This document shows, one piece after another, positions 43,652 through 53,121 of a stretch of DNA of 64,000 nt. The number at the start of each line of letters is the position of its first letter. Positions within the stretch are counted from its first letter, which is position 1. The stretch is taken from contig CAVVUB010000004.1 in assembly GCA_963751335.1 (NCBI GenBank), positions 551,631 to 615,630 on the forward strand, given 5' to 3'. Source of the stretch: Bog-473 sp963751335. Lineage in GTDB: Bacteria; Actinomycetota; Acidimicrobiia; Acidimicrobiales; RAAP-2. The notes under the pieces are model-generated. The model saw only the letters and a list, made by a program, of their open reading frames with translations. It did not search any database and was not told the origin of the DNA. Both the position numbers and the translations under genes were made by a program.

Positions 43652-44591
43652 TTACTTGGTCTCGACCTCGGTGGAAAGATCCACTGCTTGTTCGATTTCC
43701 GCTTTAGTGGGCACCCGTCCGCGCGCTCTTCGCGTCGCAATGGAGGCAGACTGCGAGACTCGGTGTCCGAGCTCGAGAACGCGGACAACAGGAACGGCTT
43801 CCTCTCCGGCCGTGACGCTGATGGAAAGAAGGACCCGACCGATCGGATCGAAGATCGGTGAGGCAACAGTCTTGAACCGGACTTCCTGGAGAGGATCGAG
43901 CTCGCCTGGTAGCAGTAAGAGCTCCTCAACATCTCTGAACGCCTCGGCGTAATGTCGTTCGGCCTCGTCGTTGGGCTCCTCGCGGAGCCGGGCGACAGCT
44001 TCAACAACGGTGGGGGCAGCAATCGCCGGCATCGGGACGCTGAATCCACGCTCTCGAATGTCGACGAGCACTCGCCGGTAGAAATCCATGAGGGGCGGAC
44101 TCAACGATGCCGCGTTCAAGCCATTGGGTCACAGCTGCCCCATCGTCCGTCCAGGCCATGAAAACTGCGCCCACCGGGGCAAGCAGGGGAGTGCGATCTC
44201 CGGGATACCCGAGAGCTGTCCCCAGGGGCTCAGGGCCCCTTCGGGCGAGCAAGATCACGTCGCGGCCAGCGAGAGCGGAGACGCACACCTCAGCGTCGAG
44301 TTCCTCGGCGAGCAGCTCAGCCTGGTCAATTGCGAAACCGATGGCGGGGTGCTGCTGGAGTGAGGCGAATCCGGTGGCGGCGAGCGCAGGACCCAGCACG
44401 TAGGTGCGATGGACGGGATCCCGCGTCACGAACCCCGCGTCGCCAAGAACCGCCAACGTGGCGTGGGCTGAGGCGATATTCATCCCCAGCTGTTTGACGA
44501 GCTCTGTGATCGTGAACCCGCGCGAGGGGTGAGCGGTGAGAAACGAGACGATCAGCGCCGCTCGAGTCGCGGCTGGGGCAGGCCTGGCCAT
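43652..44591 (-). pseudogene. IclR-family transcriptional regulator, one frameshift
   Basis: ATG 44591 begins MARPAPAATRAALIVSFLTA, and the winged HTH is in FTITELVKQLGMNIASAHATLAVLGDAGF. The effector domain follows: AEELDAEVCVSALAGRDVIL and LGYPGDRTPLLAPVGAVFMAW. Near 44060-44090 coding moves to another frame with LNAASLSPPLMDFYRRVLVD and ends at 43652. The restored length is about 310 residues, slightly longer than most IclR proteins. It is divergent from the SDR-led operon, and a repeated palindrome lies between them. Confidence 0.78.
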
Positions 44592-44622
44592 ATCTTCAGT
44601 ATAAGCGCGCTTGAAGCAAATA

Positions 44623-44644
44623 CAATATTGTGATAACAATATTG
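44623..44644. promoter_or_regulatory. Candidate IclR operator: two CAATATTG palindromes
   Basis: Identical 8-bp palindromes at 44623-44630 and 44637-44644 are separated by TGATAA in the divergent promoter region. The AT-rich repeat stands out from the GC-rich background and is placed where an IclR regulator would control both directions. Confidence 0.55.
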
Positions 44645-45454
44645 AAGTGTTTAATTTACGGGGGTCGGGTGGTCCTGATCAGCGGGGGGAACGCTGGGAT
44701 CGGGCTCGGATTTGCTCAAGGGATCGCCCGCGCCGGTGGCGACGTCGTCGTTTGGGGTCGTCGGGCCGAGAAGAACGGCGAGGCCGCCAAGGTGCTCACG
44801 GAACTCGGTGCTCGTGTGCTGACGCAAGAAGTGGACGTCAGCGACGAGGACCGGGTGATCGAGGCCATGGCCGAGGCCGTGGCCGAGATGGGCAGGGTCG
44901 ACGGGGTTATCGCGAATGCCGGAATGATGCGCAACGAGCGGAGCTTCCTCGACATGACCTCGGACCAGTGGCATGGCCTGCTGGCGGTCAATCTCCACGG
45001 GGCGTATCTCACGGTTCGTGAGGGAGCCCGGCACATGAAGGCCCGGTACGACGCCGGCGACCCGGGTGGGTCACTGCTTTTCTGCGCCAGCTTGTCTGCC
45101 TTGACCGGCAGCCCTGGCATGCAGCACTACAACGCAGCCAAAGGCGGCCTCGTCGCCCTGTCGCGTGGCATCGCGGTCGAGGCCGGTCGCTATGGCATCC
45201 GTTCAAATGTGGTCTGTCCTGGTCACACGGAGAGCGAAACGGTGCAGCTTCCAGATGACCATCCCGTAATGGCTCGAGTCCGCTCCTACAACCCGATGGG
45301 TCGAATGGGCAGGGCCGATGAGTTCGAGGGCATCGGGGTGTACTTCATGAGCGATGAATCGCGGTTCCACACGGGCGACGTCGTGGTCATTGACGGCGGT
45401 TGGTTGGCCAACGCGGGCAAGTCGGACATCTCGGAGCTACCCGCATGGCCATGA
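44630..45454 (+). CDS. Short-chain dehydrogenase/reductase
   Basis: The SDR has GGNAGIGLGFAQGIA (nucleotide site), VDVSDEDRVIEAM, DGVIANAGMM (NAG), the Ser in CASLSAL, and YNAAKGG (Y-x3-K active site), with NVVCPGHTESE. The continuous frame starts with an odd MITILKCLIYGG. A GTG at 44649 in the next frame would give a normal N-terminus, MFNLRGRVVLISGG, if the GGGGG run near 44662 had one G fewer, so a homopolymer indel is likely. It is the first gene of the long operon and would oxidise or reduce a hydroxyl/ketone of the pathway substrate. The next gene overlaps its end by 10 bases. Confidence 0.85.
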   Translation: MITILKCLIYGGRVVLISGGNAGIGLGFAQGIARAGGDVVVWGRRAEKNGEAAKVLTELGARVLTQEVDVSDEDRVIEAMAEAVAEMGRVDGVIANAGMMRNERSFLDMTSDQWHGLLAVNLHGAYLTVREGARHMKARYDAGDPGGSLLFCASLSALTGSPGMQHYNAAKGGLVALSRGIAVEAGRYGIRSNVVCPGHTESETVQLPDDHPVMARVRSYNPMGRMGRADEFEGIGVYFMSDESRFHTGDVVVIDGGWLANAGKSDISELPAWP

Positions 45455-46717
45455 AGACCATCCGGGTTGAAGGGCTGCGTGACAGCGTTCGCCCCGCTGA
45501 AGAACGAGCCTGGCTCGATGGTGCGGAGCGGGACTCCCTGGACCTGAGTGTCGAAGCGGTGCTGGCGTCGGCTCGTGAGGACACCGGCCTGGACGACTTC
45601 GGCGCTATGGACTTTACCGAGCGGTTGCAACTACTGCTGGCCGAGGTCGGAGCGGACGAGAATGTTTGGAAAGCACACAAGAAAATCTTCCGGGACCACT
45701 GCGTCAAAGCGGCTGCCAACCGACTCCTGATCGAGAACTATTGGACAGAGAATCCGGGTTCGCATGACGTCGCCATCGTCCGCCCAATCAATGTCATCGC
45801 CCTCCCTCGCTCCGGGAGCACTCATCTCGAGAACCTGCTCGCAGCGGATCGCCGTCTGCGTCACCTGCCGGTCTATCTCGCCGCACAGCCGGCGCCGCGT
45901 CCCGGCGAACAGCCCGGACCCGAGGGTGCCGATCCTCGGTGGACCCGGGCCAACGAGCGATGGCAACGATTGAGCGAGAACGCCGTCCTCGCCGTCATGC
46001 ACGAGCAGTCGCCGGACCACGCGTGCGGTGAGAACGAACTGCAGGTTCCCGACTTCTCCAGCTATCAGTGGGAGTGGATGGCAAACGTTCCGAAATTTCG
46101 GGACGACTACTTCAGTCACGACCAGACGCCGCACTACCTCTATATGCGGAGCGTACTCAGCCTTCTGGCTTGGCAGTTTCCGAGCGACAAGCGCTGGATG
46201 CTCAAGTCGAATCAGCACAGTGAGCAGTTGGGACCGCTGCTGAAGACGTACCCAGACGCAACGGTTGTCATGATCCATCGTGATCCAGCCGCGACGCTGC
46301 GCTCGCTCCTCACAATGCGCGGCATGTTGGTGAAGAGCAGTCAGAAAGAACCGGACATCGACAGCTCACGTCGACTATTGGGTCGGACGCCTCGAGCTGA
46401 TGCTTCGGAGCTATCTACGGGATCGGCATCTCGTGCCCGAAGGTCAGCTGGTCGAAGTCATGTTCAGCGAGATCGTGCAGGACGAGGTGAACACGGCGAG
46501 CAGCGTCTTGGAACGTGCCGGTTTGCCGGTCACTGCTGAGTCCCTCGGGGATCTGGAGGACTACATGGCTATCAGCTCGCAGAACCGGAGCGCACGGGTT
46601 GTCTACGACCTCGAAGGCGACTTCGGCCTGGACCCGAATGAATTGCGTGAACGCTTTTCCTTCTACATGGACGCGTTCGACATCCGGCCAGAGTTCGAAA
46701 CCGGCCGAGCGACATGA
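45445..46717 (+). pseudogene. PAPS-dependent sulfotransferase, one frameshift
   Basis: ATG 45445 starts inside the SDR end. The sulfotransferase marks are NVIALPRSGSTHLENLLAAD (PAPS phosphosulfate loop: PRSGST) and the 3-prime-phosphate-binding region in TVVMIHRDPAATLRSLLTMR, with KSNQHSEQL between. Near 46370 the frame changes from DIDSS to HVDYWVGRLELMLRSYLRD and then stays open with SSQNRSARVVYDLEGDFGLD to 46717. The restored length is about 424 residues, normal for bacterial members of this family. It would move sulfate from PAPS to a hydroxyl group; PAPS synthesis genes lie downstream in the same operon. Confidence 0.83.
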
Positions 46718-47943
46718 AACAGCCCCTCAACGCCCTGAATCGTAAAGGAAGGGGAAGGCAAGCAGGACGCGGTTCGCCTCGGCGAAGGCATCTTCATGTC
46801 GAGGGGGATTTCGAACAGCTACTTGATCACCACAGATGAGGGTGATCTCCAGATCAATACCGGTATGTACTACGAGGCGTCAGCGATCAAGGAGCGGTTT
46901 TCAAGTGTGAGCAATGGTCCACTCCGAGTCATCGTCTTTACGCAGGGTCATCCGGACCACGTGGGGGGCTGGTCCCAGTTCGATGCGCCGGGTGTTGAGA
47001 CCATCGTCCAGGAGAATCATGCTGAGGTACGTGAGTACTTCCGAAACCTTCAGCCCTGTTTCTCGCGCCGCTCGGGAAGGCTCTGGAGTCAAGACATCGC
47101 GAACGTGGACCGCTCCTTTCAGCCACCTGAAGCAGTGCAGACGACAATCTTCTCGGATAGTCATCTCGTTGCACTCGGTGGACGTCGTTTCGAGCTTCAC
47201 TCGACCCCCGGCGGTGAGACGACTGATTCGCACGTAGTCTGGCTTCCCGAGGAGAGAACGGTCTTCACGGGCAATCTTACTGGTCCCTTGTTCGGACATA
47301 TCCCGAATCTCTACACATTGCGCGGCGACAAGATCCGCAGCGCGCGTACGTTCATTGAGTCAATCGACCGCGTCATCGGTCTCGGGCCCGAGGTACTCGT
47401 GACGGGCCATGGAGAACCGATCCAGTGGGAACGACGAGATCGTTGCTCGGCTTGCTCAGATTCGCGACGCCACCCAGTACATCCGGGACAGAACCTTTGA
47501 GGGAATGAATGCGGGCGTCGACCTGTGGACGCTGATGGGTTCGATTTCGCTCCCACCAGAGCTTGATATTCCCCAGGGTCACGGGAAGGTGCCGTGGCTC
47601 GTTCGTGCCATCTGGGAGGAGTACCTGGGTTGGTTCCGCTACGAATCCACCACCGAGCTCTACGACGTCCCTGTCGGCGCCATCGCCAGGAGATCTCATC
47701 GATCTGGCTGGTGGCACCGCGCCCCTGCTTGAGCGCGCCCAAGCCCACCTCGAGAGCGGGCGGCCATTGGAGGCGCTGCACCTGCTCGACATCGTCCTCA
47801 CCGAGTCTCCGAATGACGCATTGGCCCTGAGCGAAAAGCGGACGGCTCTCGGACTTCTTCTCGAGCGTAGTGGTCGGGAGAACTTCAGCGAGGTGCGCTG
47901 GCTCGAAGCAGAGATCCGCGAGACCGAGGGGCTAGCGCAATGA
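46714..47943 (+). pseudogene. MBL-fold alkylsulfatase-like hydrolase, frameshifted
   Basis: The likely ATG at 46714 overlaps the sulfotransferase stop (ATGA). Frame breaks near 46745, 47420 and 47690 are needed to join EGKQDAVRLGEGIFMSRGIS, the MBL core and the C-terminal part. The MBL motif is TQGHPDHVGGW, with Gln where the first metal His of H-x-H-x-D-H normally is. Later come HSTPGGETTD and VTGHGEPI. The C-terminal region ATQYIRDRTFEGMNAGVDLW then LERAQAHLESGRPLEALHLL resembles the alkylsulfatase dimerization domain. This supports a sulfate-ester or similar hydrolase partnered with the sulfotransferase. The stop overlaps the next start. Confidence 0.75.
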
Positions 47944-48746
47944 CCCACCCGCGCTTGGCTGTAAGCGAAATGTGCACCTACAAGTCCCCATTTTCGGACG
48001 AGCTGCAGCTTTGGGACGAACTCGACATCCGTCTGGTTGGGCTTCTTCTCATGAAGGTAGAGGTGCACGGGCGTGATCGTGCTCTGGGGGCGCTGCGAGA
48101 CCGGTCGATGACGGCGACCACCATCATTACCCGCAATTTTGATCTCTCCGCTCCAGATTCTTGGGACGTCACGCGCGCAGACATCAACCGGGCCGTCGAC
48201 CTAGCTGTCGAAGTGGGCGGCGTTCCCTATTTCACGCCTGGGCGGCGAGACGGCCGCACGTTTGATGAACTGATGGCTTCCCTGGCCGAGGCGGTTGCGC
48301 CGTGTGTGACTTTTGCCGAGGCAAAGGGAGTTCGTTTGGCCATCGAGCCTTCACTGAGGACAGACCAATCATTCGTTCACACCCTGAGAGACGCCATTGA
48401 CGTCGCCGATGCGGCCGGCATCGGACTCGTCGCTGACCTGGGGAACTGCTGGATGGAACGTGATGTCGAGGCGACGGTGCGACGCGCTGGACCGCGGATT
48501 GCGGCGGTGCAGTTTGCTGACGCGCTGTTCGGTACGACGGCGAAGCCATCACCAGGGGGCCGGGTCGTACCCGGCGACGGTGATCTGGACATCGAAGGAT
48601 TCATTGAGGCCATCGTCGCCAGCGGCTATTCCGGTCCGTTTGAACTGGAGATGGTGGGACCAGCCATCGAGTCCGAAGGTCCGTGTGATGCCACCCGGCG
48701 CGCCGTTGGGAACGCTACAAAACTCCTGGAAAGGGTGCTGATATGA
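47940..48746 (+). CDS. Sugar phosphate isomerase/epimerase-like TIM-barrel protein
   Basis: The 268-residue protein (ATG 47940, overlapping the MBL gene stop) belongs to the AP-endonuclease-2/xylose-isomerase-like barrel family. Metal-site candidates are RLAIEPSLRTD (Glu), GLVADLGNCWMERD (Asp), AAVQFADALFG, VPGDGDLDIEGFI and GPFELEMVGP (Glu). Members isomerise sugars or inositol derivatives or act on keto-acids. In this operon it probably rearranges a pathway intermediate; the substrate is unknown. ATGA coupling continues to the next gene. Confidence 0.8.
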   Translation: MTHPRLAVSEMCTYKSPFSDELQLWDELDIRLVGLLLMKVEVHGRDRALGALRDRSMTATTIITRNFDLSAPDSWDVTRADINRAVDLAVEVGGVPYFTPGRRDGRTFDELMASLAEAVAPCVTFAEAKGVRLAIEPSLRTDQSFVHTLRDAIDVADAAGIGLVADLGNCWMERDVEATVRRAGPRIAAVQFADALFGTTAKPSPGGRVVPGDGDLDIEGFIEAIVASGYSGPFELEMVGPAIESEGPCDATRRAVGNATKLLERVLI

Positions 48747-49780
48747 GTCGTGCTGTCGTGTTCAACGGAGACGAAACCTGGGAGATGCGCGACTTCCCAG
48801 TACCCGATCCGAAGCCAGGCGGTGCTGTGATGCGTGTCGAGGCCACCGGCATCTGCCACAGTGACGTCGATCACTTCCGTGGCCACGTCCACACCTCTTG
48901 GGGTGGTGCTTTCCCGTCCATCCCAGGCCACGAGATCGTCGGCCGGATTGAGAAGATCGATGCGGTGACTGCTGGGGAGTGGGGCGTCGCAGAAGGCGAC
49001 CGCGTCGCAGTTCGAGAGCTGGTGATCACGCCAGACGGCTACCGAATCTATGGACACGACTTTGGTATCGCCGAGGGCTCAGGTCTCTACGGAGGGTTCG
49101 CGGAGCATCTCGAACTCCTTCCGGGATCCTCCGTGTATCGCTTGCGCGAAGACCTCTCCGCCGCAGAGCTCACCGTGTTCGAGCCTCTGAGCTGCGCCAT
49201 CACCTGGGTCGACCCGGTGAAGGACGGAGACGTGGTGGTCATCGAGGGTCCCGGCCATATGGGCATGGCCTGCATCGTCGCCGCTCGGGCCGCGGGAGCG
49301 GACGGCATCATCGTTACCGGGACCTCTGGGGACCGATTCAGGCTCGAGCGCGCGCTGGCAATCGGGGCAGACCACGTCGTCGACGTCGACGCCGAGGATC
49401 CAGTCGAGAGCATCCGGAAAATCACCGACGGGCAGGGTGCCGACGTGGTCATCGACGCCGCTTCGGGAAGTCCGGTCACCGTCAATCTGGCAATGGAACT
49501 GGTTCGCAAGGGCGGCCACGTGGTCGTTGCTGGAATGAAGGACCGCCCGCTCGAGGGGTTTCACAGCGATTGGATCCCAACTCGGCGGATCACCCTTCAC
49601 CCCGGCGCTGGGCTCGACACGGAGCGAGCCGTGGCTTTACTGAATCACGGGGATGTTCCCACTGCCGACCTACTCGGGGATGCCTTTCCACTCGAACAAT
49701 TTGAGGAAGCGTTCGCGTTGCTCACGCACCGGACGGCCGAGCGAGATTCGGTCCGAGTTGCCTTGACGATGGGGTCATGA
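48743..49780 (+). CDS. Zinc-type medium-chain dehydrogenase
   Basis: The 345-residue MDR protein starts at ATG 48743 overlapping the previous stop. It has ATGICHSDVDHFRGH and PGHEIVGRIEKI (catalytic zinc region) but lacks the four-Cys structural zinc lobe, which is replaced by RELVITPDGYRIYGHDFG. The nucleotide-binding region is VVIEGPGHMGMACIVAAR. It probably oxidises a secondary alcohol or related group in the pathway. It closes the first tightly overlapped block of the operon; a 117-base gap follows. Confidence 0.85.
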   Translation: MSRAVVFNGDETWEMRDFPVPDPKPGGAVMRVEATGICHSDVDHFRGHVHTSWGGAFPSIPGHEIVGRIEKIDAVTAGEWGVAEGDRVAVRELVITPDGYRIYGHDFGIAEGSGLYGGFAEHLELLPGSSVYRLREDLSAAELTVFEPLSCAITWVDPVKDGDVVVIEGPGHMGMACIVAARAAGADGIIVTGTSGDRFRLERALAIGADHVVDVDAEDPVESIRKITDGQGADVVIDAASGSPVTVNLAMELVRKGGHVVVAGMKDRPLEGFHSDWIPTRRITLHPGAGLDTERAVALLNHGDVPTADLLGDAFPLEQFEEAFALLTHRTAERDSVRVALTMGS

Positions 49781-49897
49781 CCGTCAAGCGGCCGCGGTTC
49801 GGTGATGTCGAAGGACACCGAAACGCGCAGAAACGGTTCCTTCGACCCCGCCGCGTAGTTCGGGCTTTTTTGTCGGGAACGAGGCGAAAGGCACTCC
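49781..49897. other. Intergenic gap inside the catabolic cluster
   Basis: The gap contains an inverted pair TTCGGTG/CACCGAA (49798-49822) and a later T-run after TTCGGGC (around 49867). Neither forms a convincing terminator. An RBS-like GAGGCGAAAGG precedes the next gene. Confidence 0.35.
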
Positions 49898-50671
49898 ATG
49901 AGTGAGACGGATGCGGTGCAGACGTTCAGAGACGTGATGGGCGAGGAGCCGTCGCCTGCGACCACGCCGTTCGCGGCGGCAACCCAAGACTTCCTTTTCG
50001 GCACCGTCTGGGCTGGCACAGATCTAAGCCGCAGGGATCGGCGCTGGGTCACGCTGACGTGTGTCGCTGCAGCCGACGCACCCGGTCCGATCGATGCACA
50101 TGTCTATGCCGCCATGAAGAGCCGGGACATCGAGCTCGAAGCGATGCTCGAGTTCGTCCTTCAGTTCGCGGTGTACTGCGGGTGGCCGAAGGCCTCGCAC
50201 CTTGAAATGGTCATTGCCCGCCAATGGGCCCGAATCGAGCAGGAGGAAGGTCGCGAGGCCAGTGCGTGGCCAGAACTGCCCAATGACACGCTGGGACAGA
50301 GCGACTGGTCGGAACGCATGGAACGAGGCGTCGAGGAGTTCGTCAGTGTGAATCTGCTCCCTGCTCCCGCTCCGGAGACCCCCTACCGACATGCCGGCAT
50401 CCTCAATTTCGTGTTCGGCCACGTCTGGCAGCGGCCGGGTCTCACCCGTCGTGAGCGCCGCATCATCACGGTCGCTTCGGTGGCTCTGGATGATTCGCCG
50501 ATGCCATTGAAGACCCATGTTCGGTCGGCGATCCTCTCTGGTGACATAAGCAAGCAGGAGATGGACGAGATCGTCCTGCAGTTCGCCGCGTACTACGGCT
50601 TCGCCAAGGGTGACGCGCTCAGTGGAGCGGTTGAGGATGCCTGGGCAGAGAAGCAAGACGCTGATGGGTGA
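49898..50671 (+). CDS. Double carboxymuconolactone-decarboxylase-like (CMD) protein
   Basis: The 257-residue protein has two CMD repeats: DLSRRDRRWVTLTCVAAADA with HVYAAMKSRDIELEAMLEFV, and GLTRRERRIITVASVALDDS with HVRSAILSGDISKQEMDEIV. Both lack the redox CxxC of AhpD, so a decarboxylase- or hydrolase-like role in catabolism is more likely than peroxide reduction. ATG 49898 follows GAGGCGAAAGG. Its end overlaps the next start by eight bases. Confidence 0.83.
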   Translation: MSETDAVQTFRDVMGEEPSPATTPFAAATQDFLFGTVWAGTDLSRRDRRWVTLTCVAAADAPGPIDAHVYAAMKSRDIELEAMLEFVLQFAVYCGWPKASHLEMVIARQWARIEQEEGREASAWPELPNDTLGQSDWSERMERGVEEFVSVNLLPAPAPETPYRHAGILNFVFGHVWQRPGLTRRERRIITVASVALDDSPMPLKTHVRSAILSGDISKQEMDEIVLQFAAYYGFAKGDALSGAVEDAWAEKQDADG

Positions 50672-51521
50672 CGACCGAGTCACTCCGTCTCGATCCGGCG
50701 CCCCAAGTCTGCGAGTGGGCTTCATCGGCCTCGGAAGCCAAGGCGCGCCGATGGCCCGCTGTATCAAAGAAGCGGGCTACCAACTGACCGTATGGGCCCG
50801 ACGGTCCGAGTCGGCCAAGCCGTTCGCTGATGCACGCATCGCCGCCAGCCCAGCCGAGGTCGGCACGGCCAGCGACGTTGTCGGAATCTGTGTGGTCTCC
50901 GACGCCGATGTCGAAGCGGTGGTTCTCGGCGCCGAAGGCGTGCTGGCGGGTATGGGAGCGGGAGGCACGATTGCCGTCCATTCCACGATTCACCCCGAAA
51001 CGTGCTTCAAACTGGCCGAACAGGCAGACGCAGCTGGCGTCGCCGTCGTCGATGCTCCGGTCAGCGGGGGAGGCGTTGCTGCTGCCGAGCACCGACTCCT
51101 CGTCATGGGCGGTGGTGAGAAATCTGACTTCGATCGCTGTCGGCCGGTGTTCGAGACATTTGGGAACCCAGTCATCCATCTGGGACCGTTGGGCTCAGGG
51201 GAGCTTGCCAAACTGCTCAACAATCTTGTCTTCGTCGCTCACGTCGGCGCAGCTCTGGAGACCTTCTCCTCTGCGCAGCAGCTCGGGGTAGATCCACTCG
51301 CCTTGGCAGAGGTGCTGGCCCACGGAAGTGGAGGAAGCAGGGCACAGGCGATTCTGGCAGCGAGCCATTGCGACCTCTCCGGATTGCGCCAGGCGCGGTC
51401 ACTGCTCCACAAGGACGTCGATCTTGTCGTGGACGTTCTCCGCTCGCGAGATGCTCCGATGCCGTCCTGTCTGTTGCATCTGGCGCAGTTCACCTTCGAG
51501 ACGCTGGAGGATGCCACTTGA
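50664..51521 (+). CDS. 3-hydroxyisobutyrate dehydrogenase-like NAD(P)-dependent oxidoreductase
   Basis: The 285-residue protein starts at ATG 50664. It has the Rossmann motif VGFIGLGSQGAPMARCI, the substrate-binding DAPVSGGGVAAAEHRLLVMG and the catalytic Lys in GELAKLLNNLVF. Beta-hydroxyacid dehydrogenases of this family act on 3-hydroxyisobutyrate, tartronate semialdehyde or related compounds. It overlaps the CMD gene, so both likely serve consecutive steps. The frame upstream to 50610 is a CMD shadow. Confidence 0.85.
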   Translation: MGDDRVTPSRSGAPSLRVGFIGLGSQGAPMARCIKEAGYQLTVWARRSESAKPFADARIAASPAEVGTASDVVGICVVSDADVEAVVLGAEGVLAGMGAGGTIAVHSTIHPETCFKLAEQADAAGVAVVDAPVSGGGVAAAEHRLLVMGGGEKSDFDRCRPVFETFGNPVIHLGPLGSGELAKLLNNLVFVAHVGAALETFSSAQQLGVDPLALAEVLAHGSGGSRAQAILAASHCDLSGLRQARSLLHKDVDLVVDVLRSRDAPMPSCLLHLAQFTFETLEDAT

Positions 51522-51701
51522 CTCTTCGACCGCGACTTTCAAAGAGCCAGCCGCGGCGTCGCGTTGTCCTGGAGCGATCATCTTGAGCGGTTCGGACAAT
51601 GGGGGAGAACGATGAGCTGGTCTCGCAGACCTCAATATCGAAGTTTCGTCAACACTGAAAACAAGACCCATGCGTGGGATCAAGGGGAGGAAAGTTCACA
51701 A

Positions 51702-53033
51702 ATGCACGTTTCTGTCAGAAAATCAGCGAGGGTCCCCGGGACTCGACCTCGAACGTACTCCGGCGTTGGCGTTGGCGATGTCGGTCTCGACGGATCTCGA
51801 CTCGGTCATGCGATCAGAAAGGCGCTGCTGTCGTTGATCGTCGTCGTGCCGATTGCCATCGTCGGAGCAAATGCGACGACGGCAGCTGCGTCTCCCGCTC
51901 CCATCACGATCGCCTACATCACCGACCTCACGGGCGGTGGAGCGGCAGGAAACAGTGATTCTCCGGCAGGATTTGATGCTCGGATCGCCTTGCAGAACGC
52001 CGAAGGCGGCGTCAATGGACACAAGCTCATTCCGCTCGTTCTCGACGATCAGACCAGCCCTACCATGATTTCCACGCTCGTCCAGGAGGCCGACAGTAAG
52101 GCGTTGGGAATCGTGTCGCAGAGCCCACTCTTCTTCCTGGCCGACAAATATCCGCAAGAGGCGGGAGTTCCGGTTACCGGAACCTATGACGATGGGCCTG
52201 AATGGGGTACCCAACCATTCACAAACATGTTCGCCTCGGACAACGGAAGCGTCGACCCCGCATATCCCGTGAACACGCTGATCGGTGGATTCCTGCACTC
52301 TCACGGTGGGACGGTTCTTGGGACATACGCCAACGGTATTTCGCCGAGTTCGTCTCGGGCTGCCGAAGGGGCCGCAAAGGCCTTTGAGCATGCCGGAGGC
52401 AAGGTGGGAGTCCTCAATACGTCTGTTCCAATCGGTGCGGTGAACTTCACGGCCGATGCACTCGTCGCCAAGCAGGACGGAGTCAATGCGATGACTCCCG
52501 AACTCGCCGACGCCTCGAGCTATGCGCTCGCCACTGCCCTCGAGCAGGCTGGCGTGAAGCTGAAGTCCGTTCTGTATGCCGATGGGTACGAGCCCAGTGT
52601 GATCAAGTCGCCGGTGTGGAACACGGTCCAAGGTCAGTACTTCTTGTCCTTCTTCCGCCCATTCGACCTGCCGAACGCGGCGACGCAGCAGATGCAGTCT
52701 GCTCTCGAAAAATACGCACACTTCAGTAAGACCCAGTTTCCGAGCTACTCCCAATACGAAGCATGGGCGGGCGCTGACCTCATGATCAAGGGTTTGGAGT
52801 TGGCTGGCAAGAACCCGACACGAGCTGCAGTTATCAAGGATCTCCGCGGGCTGAAGTCGTACAACGTCAACGGACTGCTACCGACGTCCATCAACTACTC
52901 CACGATCTTCGGGCATGACCCAGCCAAGTTGTGTTCCTGGGTGATGAAAGCGGAGAAGAGTGGATTTGTCCCTGTCCAGTCTCAGCCGTTCTGCGGAACC
53001 GACCTGCCAGGTACATCGACTGCCAGTTCGTGA
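51702..53033 (+). CDS. ABC-type branched-chain-like solute-binding protein
   Basis: The 443-residue protein starts at ATG 51702, preceded by GGGGAGG. A long N-terminal region leads to a signal-like helix, KALLSLIVVVPIAIVGANAT, ending near TTAAASPAP. The periplasmic-binding fold follows: ITIAYITDLTGGGAAGNSD, LQNAEGGVNGHKLIPLVLDD and a C-terminal domain with WAGADLMIKGLELAG. It is a LivJ-type substrate-binding protein. No permease or ATPase gene is in the window. It may capture the pathway substrate. Confidence 0.83.
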   Translation: MHVSVRKSARVPGTRPRTYSGVGVGDVGLDGSRLGHAIRKALLSLIVVVPIAIVGANATTAAASPAPITIAYITDLTGGGAAGNSDSPAGFDARIALQNAEGGVNGHKLIPLVLDDQTSPTMISTLVQEADSKALGIVSQSPLFFLADKYPQEAGVPVTGTYDDGPEWGTQPFTNMFASDNGSVDPAYPVNTLIGGFLHSHGGTVLGTYANGISPSSSRAAEGAAKAFEHAGGKVGVLNTSVPIGAVNFTADALVAKQDGVNAMTPELADASSYALATALEQAGVKLKSVLYADGYEPSVIKSPVWNTVQGQYFLSFFRPFDLPNAATQQMQSALEKYAHFSKTQFPSYSQYEAWAGADLMIKGLELAGKNPTRAAVIKDLRGLKSYNVNGLLPTSINYSTIFGHDPAKLCSWVMKAEKSGFVPVQSQPFCGTDLPGTSTASS

Positions 53034-53121
53034 TGGTGCACATGACCTGGCTGACATTTCCCCCGAACGAGTGGTCCGCGCCAACGTGGCCACGTGAGTG
53101 CTCTCAAAGGCCGCGGACTTC

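Noticed and set aside
49798..49875. Terminator between the dehydrogenase and CMD genes
   Set aside because: The inverted pair is not followed by a T-run, and the T-run near 49867 has only a 3-bp stem before it.
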